A DNA stretch of 64,000 nucleotides from Alteromonas sp. MMG017 (GTDB lineage Bacteria; Pseudomonadota; Gammaproteobacteria; Enterobacterales; Alteromonadaceae). Both the position numbers and the translations under genes were made by a program. The stretch spans positions 62,001-126,000 of the forward strand of contig NZ_JAGJDY010000001.1 of the NCBI RefSeq assembly GCF_018100795.1, read 5' to 3'. The notes below the pieces were generated by a model that did not search any database, was not told the DNA's origin, and saw only the letters and a list, made by a program, of their open reading frames with translations. Positions 27,108-36,110 of this stretch are shown here, one piece after another (within the stretch, counting starts at the first letter, position 1; every line of letters begins with the position of its first letter).

Positions 27108-27913
27108 TGAACAGTTCACCCGTTGTAATTAAAGTAGGTGGCGCGCTATTAGATGACGCTGCCGCTATGCAAAAGCTATTTTTAAGCATTAAGCACGTTA
27201 GCGAATCGCGCCCTGTTGCCGTGGTTCACGGTGGCGGCCCTTTGGTTGAAACCCTAATGGCAAGTTTAGGCTTGGCAAGCACCAAAATTGATGGCCTTCG
27301 AGTAACCCCTGATGAACATATGCCGTATATCTGTGGTGCGCTAGCGGGCGCTGCAAACAAACAATTATGTGCTGCGGCGATTGCCTCAGGATTAACGCCC
27401 GTCGGCCTTTCTTTACTTGATGGCAATATGGTAGTGTGCCAACCGATGGCTGAGAAGTATGGCGCGGTAGGTATTCCTTCAACTGCCGATGCCTCTTTCC
27501 TTAAGAGTACGCTAGCGCAAGCCACATTACCGATAATAAGCTCAATTGGCAGCAGCCCTGAAGGTCGCTTGTTGAACATCAACGCCGACCAAGCCGCGAC
27601 AGTGGTTGCCGAACTGCTTGACGCTGAATTGCTGTTGTTATCGAACGTTGATGGGGTACTTGATGCTGATAAGCAACTGATAGAAGTGCTTAATCAAGAC
27701 TCCATTGCCGAGCTTGCACAAGCTGGGGTCATTACTGATGGTATGAAAGTTAAGGTAGACGCCGCGCTGCAGTCTGCCAATACCCTCGGACTCCCGGTTT
27801 ACATTGCTAGCTGGGCGGCTGACATTACTGACATTTTAAATAAGAATACGGGCACGCAGGTATTACCTTCATCGCAAGCACCGGAACGTGGCGTACTAGG
27901 AGACGCATTATGA
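27107..27913 (+). CDS. argB: Acetylglutamate kinase
   Basis: 268 residues. Phosphorylates N-acetylglutamate, second step of arginine synthesis. Amino-acid kinase fold: [11 protein letters not shown] (ATP-binding Lys), [13 protein letters not shown] (substrate loop), [16 protein letters not shown] and the Lys in [11 protein letters not shown]. No N-terminal extension of the type seen in arginine-inhibited hexameric kinases, so feedback control probably rests on ArgA. The stop overlaps argF (ATGA). Confidence 0.97.
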   Translation: MNSSPVVIKVGGALLDDAAAMQKLFLSIKHVSESRPVAVVHGGGPLVETLMASLGLASTKIDGLRVTPDEHMPYICGALAGAANKQLCAAAIASGLTPVGLSLLDGNMVVCQPMAEKYGAVGIPSTADASFLKSTLAQATLPIISSIGSSPEGRLLNINADQAATVVAELLDAELLLLSNVDGVLDADKQLIEVLNQDSIAELAQAGVITDGMKVKVDAALQSANTLGLPVYIASWAADITDILNKNTGTQVLPSSQAPERGVLGDAL

Positions 27914-28821
27914 AACAAGACCTACTGACTTTTTCCAATTGGACACCCGAAGCAATGCATAAGTTGTTGAATTTGGCTGTTGAAATTAAACAATCACCTT
28001 CAAGCTACAGCAATGTATTAGCCGGAAAATCGGTAGTCGCCTTGTTTGAAAAGCCATCTTTACGTACCCGTGTCAGCTTCGATATTGGCATTAACCGCTT
28101 AGGCGGCCACATGGTGTATCTTGATAGCCAAGGTGGAAAACTTGCTGGCCGTGAAGACGCGGTTGATATGGCTGCAAACTTGGCCTGTTGGGCTGATGCT
28201 ATTGTGGCCCGTGTTTTTTCTCACAATACCTTAGAGCAGTTCTCTACTGCCTCTAAAGTGCCTGTCGTTAACGCACTGTGCGATAAGTATCATCCTTGTC
28301 AGGCATTAGCCGATTACCTAACCGTATTTGAACGCTTTGGTAAGACCCAAGGCATTACCATGGCCTACATTGGTGATGGCAATAATGTCACTCACTCTTT
28401 GTTAATTGCAGGTGCGTTATTAGGCTGCAATCAGGTGGTAGTTACTCCTGAAGGTCACGAATGTGATGCCGAGATTGTCGCGCACGCCAAAAAGCTTGCC
28501 GAACAAACTGGCGCGACCATTGTTGAAAGCCATGACGTTAGCGCTGCAAATGGCGCCGATGTGATCTACGCTGATACCTGGTTGTCGATGGGTGATGAAA
28601 CGCCTTTGGCTGATATTAAAGCGAAATTTATGCCTTATCAGGTTAACGAGGCGCTGATGGAATCTACTGGTGCAAGCTATGTAATGCACTGCCAACCAGC
28701 ACACCGCGACCTAGAAATTACAGGTTCGTTGATTGATAGCGACAAGTCGTTATTGATGCAACAAGCCGAAAATAGAATGCATGGCCAAAACGCCATTCTC
28801 ACTCAATTATTAAGTGCCTAA
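27910..28821 (+). CDS. argF: Ornithine carbamoyltransferase
   Basis: 303 residues. Makes citrulline from ornithine and carbamoyl phosphate. Carbamoyl-phosphate motif [10 protein letters not shown], then HPCQALADY, the ornithine-loop region DTWLSMGDE and [11 protein letters not shown] at the end. The motif usually written HCLP reads HCQPAHR here, with Gln for Leu. SLRTR for STRTR is known in one OTC branch. The compact length and SLRTR/HCxPAHR style recall the branch that includes some acetyl- and succinylornithine enzymes, but the arg genes present here fit the standard ornithine route. Confidence 0.93.
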   Translation: MKQDLLTFSNWTPEAMHKLLNLAVEIKQSPSSYSNVLAGKSVVALFEKPSLRTRVSFDIGINRLGGHMVYLDSQGGKLAGREDAVDMAANLACWADAIVARVFSHNTLEQFSTASKVPVVNALCDKYHPCQALADYLTVFERFGKTQGITMAYIGDGNNVTHSLLIAGALLGCNQVVVTPEGHECDAEIVAHAKKLAEQTGATIVESHDVSAANGADVIYADTWLSMGDETPLADIKAKFMPYQVNEALMESTGASYVMHCQPAHRDLEITGSLIDSDKSLLMQQAENRMHGQNAILTQLLSA

Positions 28822-28835
28822 GAGGACTCTTTTAG

Positions 28836-30041
28836 ATGCAAAACGTAAAGAAAATCGTACTCGCCTATTCAGGCGGCCTTGACACTTCAGCCATCATTCC
28901 ATGGCTTAAAGAAAACTACGACTGTGAAGTTGTTGCCTTTGCGGCCGATGTTGGCCAAGGCGATGAAGAGCTTGAAGGCTTACACGAGAAAGCCATTGCT
29001 TCTGGTGCTAGCGAATGTCACATCGTTGACTTGAAAGAAGAGTTCGTACGCGAATACATCTACCCTACCATTAAAACCGGTGCGGTATACGAAGGTGAAT
29101 ACCTACTTGGTACGTCGATGGCGCGCCCTGTTATTGCTAAAGCGCAGGTAGAAATCGCCCTTAAAGTAGGTGCAGATGCACTTTGTCACGGTTGTACCGG
29201 TAAAGGTAACGACCAAGTACGTTTTGAAAGTACGTTTGCGGCCCTTGCTCCACAGCTTACTGTAATTGCGCCTTGGCGTGAGTGGGACATGGTATCTCGT
29301 GAAGACTTATTGGCCTACTTGGCTGAACGCAATATCGAAACCACAGCCTCTGCTACCAAAATTTACAGCCGCGATGCAAACGCATGGCATATTTCTCACG
29401 AAGGTGGGGAATTAGAAGATCCTTGGCAAGAGCCTACTAAGCAAATCTGGACCATGACAGTTGATCCAGAAGATGCGCCAGATGCGCCAGAGCGCGTGAC
29501 GCTTTCTTTCAACGAAGGTGAACTTACTCACGTTGACGGTGAAGCTTTATCGCCTTACCAAGCATTGGTTAAGCTAAACACAGTTGCCGCAGCACATGGT
29601 GTTGGCCGTATCGATATTGTTGAAAACCGTTTGGTTGGCATGAAGTCTCGTGGTTGTTATGAAACACCAGGAGGCACGGTAATGCTTAAAGCATACAAAG
29701 CCCTTGAAACTATGGTGCTTGATAAAGCTGCGCTTAAATACCGCGAGCAAATTGGCCTTGAGTTCTCTCACGTAATGTACGACGGCCGTTGGTTCACAGC
29801 CTTAAACGATGCCTTACTAGCAGGCGCAGAGTCTTTCGCTAAGAAAGTGACTGGCGACATCGTAGTGAAGCTTTATAAAGGTCAGGCGACCGTTACTCAA
29901 CGTCGTTCACCGAACAGCCTATACTCTGAAGATTTTGCTACCTTTGGTGCAGATGATGTTTACGACCAAAAACATGCTGAAGGCTTTATTCGTCTATTCA
30001 GTCTTTCAAGTCGTATTTCTGCATTGAAAAACCAAGGTTAA
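28836..30041 (+). CDS. argG: Argininosuccinate synthase
   Basis: 401 residues, the typical length of the ~400-residue class (E. coli's enzyme is longer and of another subtype). Joins citrulline and aspartate using ATP. The PP-loop is [17 protein letters not shown]; later blocks are [32 protein letters not shown] and [17 protein letters not shown]. It follows argF by 14 bases with GAGGA upstream. Confidence 0.98.
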   Translation: MQNVKKIVLAYSGGLDTSAIIPWLKENYDCEVVAFAADVGQGDEELEGLHEKAIASGASECHIVDLKEEFVREYIYPTIKTGAVYEGEYLLGTSMARPVIAKAQVEIALKVGADALCHGCTGKGNDQVRFESTFAALAPQLTVIAPWREWDMVSREDLLAYLAERNIETTASATKIYSRDANAWHISHEGGELEDPWQEPTKQIWTMTVDPEDAPDAPERVTLSFNEGELTHVDGEALSPYQALVKLNTVAAAHGVGRIDIVENRLVGMKSRGCYETPGGTVMLKAYKALETMVLDKAALKYREQIGLEFSHVMYDGRWFTALNDALLAGAESFAKKVTGDIVVKLYKGQATVTQRRSPNSLYSEDFATFGADDVYDQKHAEGFIRLFSLSSRISALKNQG

Positions 30042-30051
30042 GGAGTAACAC

Positions 30052-31434
30052 ATGGCATTGTGGGGTGGTCGATTCGAATCAGGCGCTAGTAGCATGTTCA
30101 AGCAGGTTAACGATTCGTTGCCGTTTGACCAAGTGATGGCAAGCCAAGATATTCAAGGCTCTATTAGCTGGTCTCGTGCACTGCAAAAAGCAGGTGTGCT
30201 AACCACAGACGAACAAGCACAACTTGAAGGTGCACTCAGCAACTTAAAAGCGAAAGCTGACGCGGGTGAATTAGACTTTAACGCTTCTAGCGAAGAAGAC
30301 ATTCATAGTTTTGTTGAGTCTGCACTTATTGAGCAGCTTGGTGATATTGGTCGTAAGTTACATACGGGTAGAAGCCGTAACGATCAGGTAGCCACCGATT
30401 TCCGTTTGTGGGTACGTGAGCATATCGCTTCACTTCGTAGTGATGTTGTAGCCGTTATTCGCTCACTCCTTAATGCCGCAAGTCGTCACCAGGAAGCCAT
30501 TATTCCTGGTTACACCCACTTGCAACGTGCTCAGCCTATCCACTTTGCGCACTGGTGCTTAGCGTATGTTGAAATGTTTAAGCGCGACTTAAGCCGTCTA
30601 GACGATTTAAAAGTACGCATGAACCAGTGTCCGCTTGGCTCTGGTGCATTGGCTGGTACAACTTACCCGGTTGACCGTCACGCTATCGCCGAAGAACTGG
30701 GATTTGATTCTCCGTGCTTAAACAGCCTAGATGCGGTTTCGGACAGAGACTTCGTATTAGAACTTCTGTTTGTTGCCAGTACCAGCATGATGCATTTGTC
30801 TCGTGTAGCTGAAGACATGATTTTTTATAACTCTGGTGAAGCGGGCTTCTTGCAGCTTGGCGATAGCGTAACCTCAGGTTCGTCGTTAATGCCGCAAAAG
30901 AAAAACCCGGATGCACTCGAGCTTATGCGCGGTAAATGTGGCCGTGTATTCGGTTCACTACAAGCCTTACTTGTGACCATGAAAGGCCTTCCTCTCGCGT
31001 ACAACAAAGATATGCAAGAAGACAAAGAAGGCGCTATCGATACAGTAAACCAATGGCATATATGCTTGTGTATTGCTACCGAGGTGCTTGATTCATTGCA
31101 GCTTAATGAAGACCGTTGCCGCGAAGCTGCCACACAAGGTTTTGCTAACGCCACTGAACTTGCCGACTACTTAGTAGGTAAAGGTATTCCGTTTAGAACA
31201 GGTCATGATATTGCCGGTAAAGTGGTACTAGAAGCCATTGAAGCAGGTTGCGCGATTGAAGACTTACCTTTGGCAAGCTTACAAGCGGTATGCGATAAAA
31301 TTGAAGATGATGTTTATACCGTATTGCAATTAGAGTACGGCGTGAACCAACGCAACATATTAGGTGGTACTAGCAAAGAAACAGTGACAAAAGCACTGTA
31401 TCAAGAGCTAGAAAACCTCGACAAGCAAGGGTAA
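30052..31434 (+). CDS. argH: Argininosuccinate lyase
   Basis: 460 residues. Last step of arginine synthesis, splitting argininosuccinate into arginine and fumarate. Fumarase/aspartase superfamily signature SSLMPQKKNPD with the catalytic Ser loop (GDSVTSGSSLMPQKK region), TGRSRNDQVATD and the His in PGYTHLQRAQP. In several marine relatives argH is fused to an acetyltransferase domain; here it ends normally and argA is a separate gene 4 bases later. Confidence 0.98.
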   Translation: MALWGGRFESGASSMFKQVNDSLPFDQVMASQDIQGSISWSRALQKAGVLTTDEQAQLEGALSNLKAKADAGELDFNASSEEDIHSFVESALIEQLGDIGRKLHTGRSRNDQVATDFRLWVREHIASLRSDVVAVIRSLLNAASRHQEAIIPGYTHLQRAQPIHFAHWCLAYVEMFKRDLSRLDDLKVRMNQCPLGSGALAGTTYPVDRHAIAEELGFDSPCLNSLDAVSDRDFVLELLFVASTSMMHLSRVAEDMIFYNSGEAGFLQLGDSVTSGSSLMPQKKNPDALELMRGKCGRVFGSLQALLVTMKGLPLAYNKDMQEDKEGAIDTVNQWHICLCIATEVLDSLQLNEDRCREAATQGFANATELADYLVGKGIPFRTGHDIAGKVVLEAIEAGCAIEDLPLASLQAVCDKIEDDVYTVLQLEYGVNQRNILGGTSKETVTKALYQELENLDKQG

Positions 31435-31438
31435 TAAC

Positions 31439-32749
31439 ATGGTGCTTGCCCATCATGACGGCGTTAAGCTTTTTAGAAGCTCACTGCCTTATATCAATGC
31501 TCATCAAGGGAAAACCTTTGTTTTGATGTTCGGTGGCGAAGCCATTGAACATCCTAACTTCCCCAACATTATTCATGACATTGCCCTGCTGAACACCTTA
31601 GGGGTTCGCGTGGTGGTGGTACATGGTGCCCGCCCTCAAATTGATCAGCGTGTTGCCCTTCGCACCATTGAAGGTCGGTTCGAAAATGGCGTGCGTATTA
31701 CTGATAAGCAAACCCTAGAGTGCGTGAAAGATGCCGCAGGCTCTGTGCGCTCACAAGTAGAAGCCTTACTTACCATGGGGCTACCCAATTCACCGATGCA
31801 CGGCGCACAAATTCGCGTGTGCTCAGGTAATTTAGTGGTGGCTAAGCCTATGGGTGTACGCAACGGTATTGATTTTGAAAATACCGGTATGGTGCGTCGT
31901 ATAGATACCACAGGTATTAATGACCATTTAAACGATGGCTCTATAGTACTGCTCTCCCCTATGGGGTATTCCGCTACGGGGGAAGTCTTTAACCTTTCCC
32001 ATGAAGATGTAGCCACCCAAGCGGCCATTGCCCTTAAAGCTGACAAGCTTATTGTCTTCTCTAACTTCGACGGTATTTACAATAGCGAAGATAAGTTACT
32101 TCGCACCATTGAACGCCCTCAGTTAGAACAACTTATTTTAAGCGGTAATATTACTACCGAAGATACGGTGTTAAAGGCGCTGACTACCAGCGTAGCAGCC
32201 GGTGTGCCTCGTGCGCACTGCATAAGCTACGAAAAGGACGGTGCCCTACTCCAAGAACTTTTCACTCGTGACGGTACAGGTTCATTGGTAATGGAACATC
32301 ATTACGAACAACTTCGTGCAGCCACTATTGATGATGTGGGCGGTATTTTAAAGCTCATCAAACCGCTAGAAGAAAGCGGCGTGTTGGTAAAACGCTCTCG
32401 TGAACGGCTGGAAAGTGAAATTAATCAGTTTATTGTGATTGTTCGCGACGGGATGATAATCGCGTGTGCGGCGCTTTATCTTTACCCTGAGGATGGCTGC
32501 GCTGAATTAGCCTGTGTGGCTACCCACCCTGATTATCGCGGTAAAAATCGTGGTGAGCGCATCTTAGATGAAGTTAAAATTCGTGCCCGCGAAGCAGATA
32601 TCAATCGTGTGTTCGTACTGACTACGGTAACTGCACACTGGTTCTTAGAGCAAGGTTTTGAACATGCTGATATCAGTGCCCTACCGGAAGTAAAAAAAGA
32701 GCTCTATAATTTTCAGCGTAACTCTAAAGTGTTCACACTAAACATATAA
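31439..32749 (+). CDS. argA: Amino-acid N-acetyltransferase (N-acetylglutamate synthase)
   Basis: 436 residues. First committed step: acetyl-CoA plus glutamate to N-acetylglutamate, classically inhibited by arginine. The N-terminal amino-acid-kinase-like domain (about 1-285) has VLMFGGEAIEH and VVVVHGARPQID. The C-terminal GNAT domain (about 290-436) has ELACVATHPDYRGKNRGERIL, the acetyl-CoA loop. Placement at the end of argCBFGH puts the regulated first enzyme under the same leader and ArgR control. argD, argE and argJ are not in the window. Confidence 0.96.
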   Translation: MVLAHHDGVKLFRSSLPYINAHQGKTFVLMFGGEAIEHPNFPNIIHDIALLNTLGVRVVVVHGARPQIDQRVALRTIEGRFENGVRITDKQTLECVKDAAGSVRSQVEALLTMGLPNSPMHGAQIRVCSGNLVVAKPMGVRNGIDFENTGMVRRIDTTGINDHLNDGSIVLLSPMGYSATGEVFNLSHEDVATQAAIALKADKLIVFSNFDGIYNSEDKLLRTIERPQLEQLILSGNITTEDTVLKALTTSVAAGVPRAHCISYEKDGALLQELFTRDGTGSLVMEHHYEQLRAATIDDVGGILKLIKPLEESGVLVKRSRERLESEINQFIVIVRDGMIIACAALYLYPEDGCAELACVATHPDYRGKNRGERILDEVKIRAREADINRVFVLTTVTAHWFLEQGFEHADISALPEVKKELYNFQRNSKVFTLNI

Positions 32750-32902
32750 CAATGGTATAGCGCGCTAACATTGAAGCGCGCACAACCCATTAACAAAAAA
32801 GAGAAATTTGTTAATAATTATCAGTAATTTAAAACAATACTCTCGACAAACAGCTAAGGCTGGGATAACGTTGATGACAGAATAATTACTCGGTTATATG
32901 TA

Positions 32903-35161
32903 GTGTTTAATCGTTGCAGTACTTTACTCAAACGTTATCTCCTTCTAGATACAGAGCATGTTCGCGCCCCCGACGCTGACACTTGGAAGCTTAGCGTGCT
33001 GCGAATTATCCTGCTTATCGTCGTTACCCTAACCTCAGCCATTGTGCTGCACTCTTCTTATGCTGCCTATCAAGAAGGTATGTACTATGTTCTATACCTT
33101 ACCATTGGATTTTCAGCGTTACTTTACGCCACCTTGGGGCTTCGTAAAGGTCAAATAAAACTCGCGTCAGCCAGCCTTACTCTCACCATTGTACTAGCAG
33201 GGTTGTGCATACTTTTCTTCACGATTGATATTACCTCAGCGCGCTACGGCTTGTTATTTTTCTTCACTCTTCCCATTATTTTACGACTATTTTACGGCAA
33301 TAAAGCGGCCATGATCGGCATGCTTTTAAACCTCATTCCTTTTGCTATTTTCATAAATAACAAGCCAATCGCTCCACTTTTCGGCATCGACATCACCTTA
33401 CCCGATACTCACACCTATTTGAGTTCGTTAATATTTATGTTTTTTAACTTTTGCCTTCCTATGGCCGTGATTCGAGTGATGACGTCATTAGAAAGTCAGT
33501 CATCTTTGAATTTGAAGCAAAAGAAAAAGATGGAAAAGCTGGTAAGTCGTTATCAGGAAATTTTTAATAACGGCGGCACCCCTTCCCTTTTTTGTGATCA
33601 GCAAGGGAAAATATTGCAGGCCAATAAAAGCGCCCGAAAACTTATTAATCAATTACCAGAGCCCTGCTACTATGTTCATCAACTGTTTGAGCTTAATGAG
33701 CCAATAAGTGCCGGTCATCGACACAAAACACATCTATCGGGCAATCCTCTCGCTACTTTTGAACTCCAATCAGCAAGTCTTCAGCATCACAAGAAACAAT
33801 TAATCCACTGCTTTGACGTATCTGAAGCTACGGAACATGGCCGCAAGTTCGACGCATTTAAACGTCAACATTTTGAAAAGCACTATTACGATGAACTCAC
33901 TGGCCTGCGAAACCATCATTATTGGAATTGCAGTGTTAATCAACCCGTTCCCGCAAATACACAAGCGGTAATGCTCAAGCTTGCGAATTTGCGGGACATT
34001 AATTTGCAGTATGGTTACACGCAAGGTGACAAAGCAATGGCCCAATGTGCAGCGCAAATACAAAGTGCATTGCCCGCATCAGCCTGCGTGTATCGTTTAC
34101 CTGGCGCTAGGTTTCTCGTTTCATGCCAACACGACTTGCACAAATCGAAAGACTTTAATACTTGGCTTCGCGACACACTTCCTAGCCTCATTCAGATTGA
34201 TGACAACCTGGAAACAATCTCTCAACCTTTGAATTGGCTTGGCGGCTTCGTGCATGTTGACACTCCCCAAATGCCCTCTCAAATTACCGAGTCTTGTGCT
34301 ATTGCCTTAAGCCAAGCCGGTAGCAATAGAGATTTCAGCCAGTTCGATAGCAATGTAATAAAACTTATTCGCAAGGACACACAGCACAGAGACAAAGTGA
34401 AGCGATTACTCGACAATCGCTGTTTAGCGTTATGGCTACAACCTCAAGTTTCCATTGATAATGCAATAGTGGGCTTTGAAGTGCTGGCTCGGCTTAAAGA
34501 TGATGATGAGGGTAAAATACTTCACCCTTACCAATTTCTTCCTGTTATTGAAAAGAACAATTGGCATATTCTCTTCACTCAAAAGGTGCTTGATAACACC
34601 ATTGAGCTTATTGAAAATTGGCCCATCAGTATTCCACCTGTTCCCGTGGCTATAAACCTGTCAGGGCCTGAACTACTCAGTGACTTATTCTATGAAAAAT
34701 TACTGCGCCGCTATTCAGAGAGCCCTTTTTTACAAGAACGCTTGAAGCTTGAATTAACGGAAACCTCGGTATTGGCAAGTCATCAAGAGACAAAACGCAG
34801 ACTAACTTCATTGGCCAATGTGGGCGCGACTATCATTATTGATGACTTCGGTACTGGCCACGCATCTTTGTCGCAACTTATTGATATGTCAGCATCTGTG
34901 CTAAAAATAGACAGAGAATTTATCGATCGCATTGATTGCTCAGATCGCCACCGTAAAATAGTGCAGATGACGCTAGATTTAGCCAAAAGCCTTGAAATGA
35001 AAACCATTGCTGAAGGGGTAGAAACCCAAGCGCAACTTAACCTGCTTATTGATATGGGCTTCACTCTTTTTCAAGGGTATTTATACGGCAAACCAGCCCC
35101 ACTTGAAGCCTGGCAGGGAATGGACAAAGCTATTATCGTCGGAAAAGCTGCGCTTCAATAA
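32903..35161 (+). CDS. Membrane GGDEF/EAL protein, probable c-di-GMP phosphodiesterase
   Basis: 752 residues. About five to six transmembrane helices (30-200), a PAS-like stretch (210-300), a degenerate GGDEF domain (DELTGLRNHHYW; the signature is PGARF, so no cyclase activity is expected) and an EAL domain (about 490-745). The EAL motif reads GFEVLARL, keeping the metal-binding Glu. NLSGPELLS, LELTETS, IIDDFGTGHASL, LKIDREFI, AEGVET and QGYLYGKP are intact, so phosphodiesterase activity is plausible. GTG start without a clear ribosome site. It stands alone after argA. Confidence 0.85.
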   Translation: MFNRCSTLLKRYLLLDTEHVRAPDADTWKLSVLRIILLIVVTLTSAIVLHSSYAAYQEGMYYVLYLTIGFSALLYATLGLRKGQIKLASASLTLTIVLAGLCILFFTIDITSARYGLLFFFTLPIILRLFYGNKAAMIGMLLNLIPFAIFINNKPIAPLFGIDITLPDTHTYLSSLIFMFFNFCLPMAVIRVMTSLESQSSLNLKQKKKMEKLVSRYQEIFNNGGTPSLFCDQQGKILQANKSARKLINQLPEPCYYVHQLFELNEPISAGHRHKTHLSGNPLATFELQSASLQHHKKQLIHCFDVSEATEHGRKFDAFKRQHFEKHYYDELTGLRNHHYWNCSVNQPVPANTQAVMLKLANLRDINLQYGYTQGDKAMAQCAAQIQSALPASACVYRLPGARFLVSCQHDLHKSKDFNTWLRDTLPSLIQIDDNLETISQPLNWLGGFVHVDTPQMPSQITESCAIALSQAGSNRDFSQFDSNVIKLIRKDTQHRDKVKRLLDNRCLALWLQPQVSIDNAIVGFEVLARLKDDDEGKILHPYQFLPVIEKNNWHILFTQKVLDNTIELIENWPISIPPVPVAINLSGPELLSDLFYEKLLRRYSESPFLQERLKLELTETSVLASHQETKRRLTSLANVGATIIIDDFGTGHASLSQLIDMSASVLKIDREFIDRIDCSDRHRKIVQMTLDLAKSLEMKTIAEGVETQAQLNLLIDMGFTLFQGYLYGKPAPLEAWQGMDKAIIVGKAALQ

Positions 35162-35249
35162 CTGTCTATAACAAATTTAAATACCTATTCTCTTGCATTT
35201 TAAACCGGCTATCGCTTTACTGGTAAGACCAGAGGAACGAGAACGACGA

Positions 35250-36110
35250 ATGCCTAAAGATATCAGTGTTACCTGTGAAGACAGTACTCACTTAACCGCA
35301 ACACGCTACACACCCGAACACGCCGTTAAAGGCGCAGTCATGATAGCGCCCGCCACGGGTATCAAACGCCAGTTCTACGCTGCGTTCGCTAGCTACCTTT
35401 GTGAACAGGGTTTTGGTGTGATCACATTCGACAACCGTGGTATTGCAGAATCGTTAAAAGGTAAGGTTAGACACAGTAAAGCGTCATTAGTGTCCTGGGG
35501 GCAGCAAGATATGCCCGCAGTTTTAGAAACCTTAAAAATGCACTTCCCCAAGACTCAATACTTTTTAGTCGGTCATAGTGCGGGCGGGCAACTTTTAGGT
35601 CTAATGCCAAACGTGAATGACCTTACTGCATTTTGTAACTTTGGTAGCTCATCGGGTAGTTTACGTAATATGCCCAAAAGGTATTTGTTAAAAGCCCACT
35701 TCTTTATGAATTTTTATATTCCCGTGAACAATCTACTTTTCGGACATACAAAGTCGCATTTAGTGGGCATGGGTGAGCCTTTGCCTAAAGGGGTTAGCAG
35801 GCAGTGGCAAAAATGGTGCAATGGCCAAGGTTATGTGAAGGAAGCCTTTGGAAAAGAAGTTTTACAGCACTGGTATAACGATATTTGTTTACCATCTAAA
35901 TGGCTATTAGCCAGCGATGATGACATAGCTAACCTGTCAAATGTTAAAGATATGATTAGTGTTTTCCCTGAGCTAGAGGCCGAAATTCGCTTACTCAAAC
36001 CTCATGAACATAATCTTGAAGAGATTGGCCACATGAAATTTTTCTCACGGAGATCTCAGTCACTGTGGCCCGAAGTAAGTGATTTTCTTATATCTCACCT
36101 TAACGCTTAA
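35250..36110 (+). CDS. Alpha/beta hydrolase
   Basis: 286 residues. Serine-hydrolase fold with the nucleophile elbow GHSAGG (residues about 110-115), oxyanion strand VMIAPATGIKRQFY and FDNRGIAES. A His near the C-terminus (EEIGHMKFF) can complete the triad. The substrate is unknown; the layout is that of YheT- or serine-aminopeptidase-like hydrolases. ATG at 35250 is preferred over a TTG at 35193. The last 11 bases overlap the end of the convergent prsT. Confidence 0.75.
   Translation: MPKDISVTCEDSTHLTATRYTPEHAVKGAVMIAPATGIKRQFYAAFASYLCEQGFGVITFDNRGIAESLKGKVRHSKASLVSWGQQDMPAVLETLKMHFPKTQYFLVGHSAGGQLLGLMPNVNDLTAFCNFGSSSGSLRNMPKRYLLKAHFFMNFYIPVNNLLFGHTKSHLVGMGEPLPKGVSRQWQKWCNGQGYVKEAFGKEVLQHWYNDICLPSKWLLASDDDIANLSNVKDMISVFPELEAEIRLLKPHEHNLEEIGHMKFFSRRSQSLWPEVSDFLISHLNA

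Noticed and set aside
30052..32749. Fused argH(A) gene as in some marine bacteria
   Set aside because: argH has its own stop at 31432-31434 and argA is a full-length separate gene with its own kinase-like domain.
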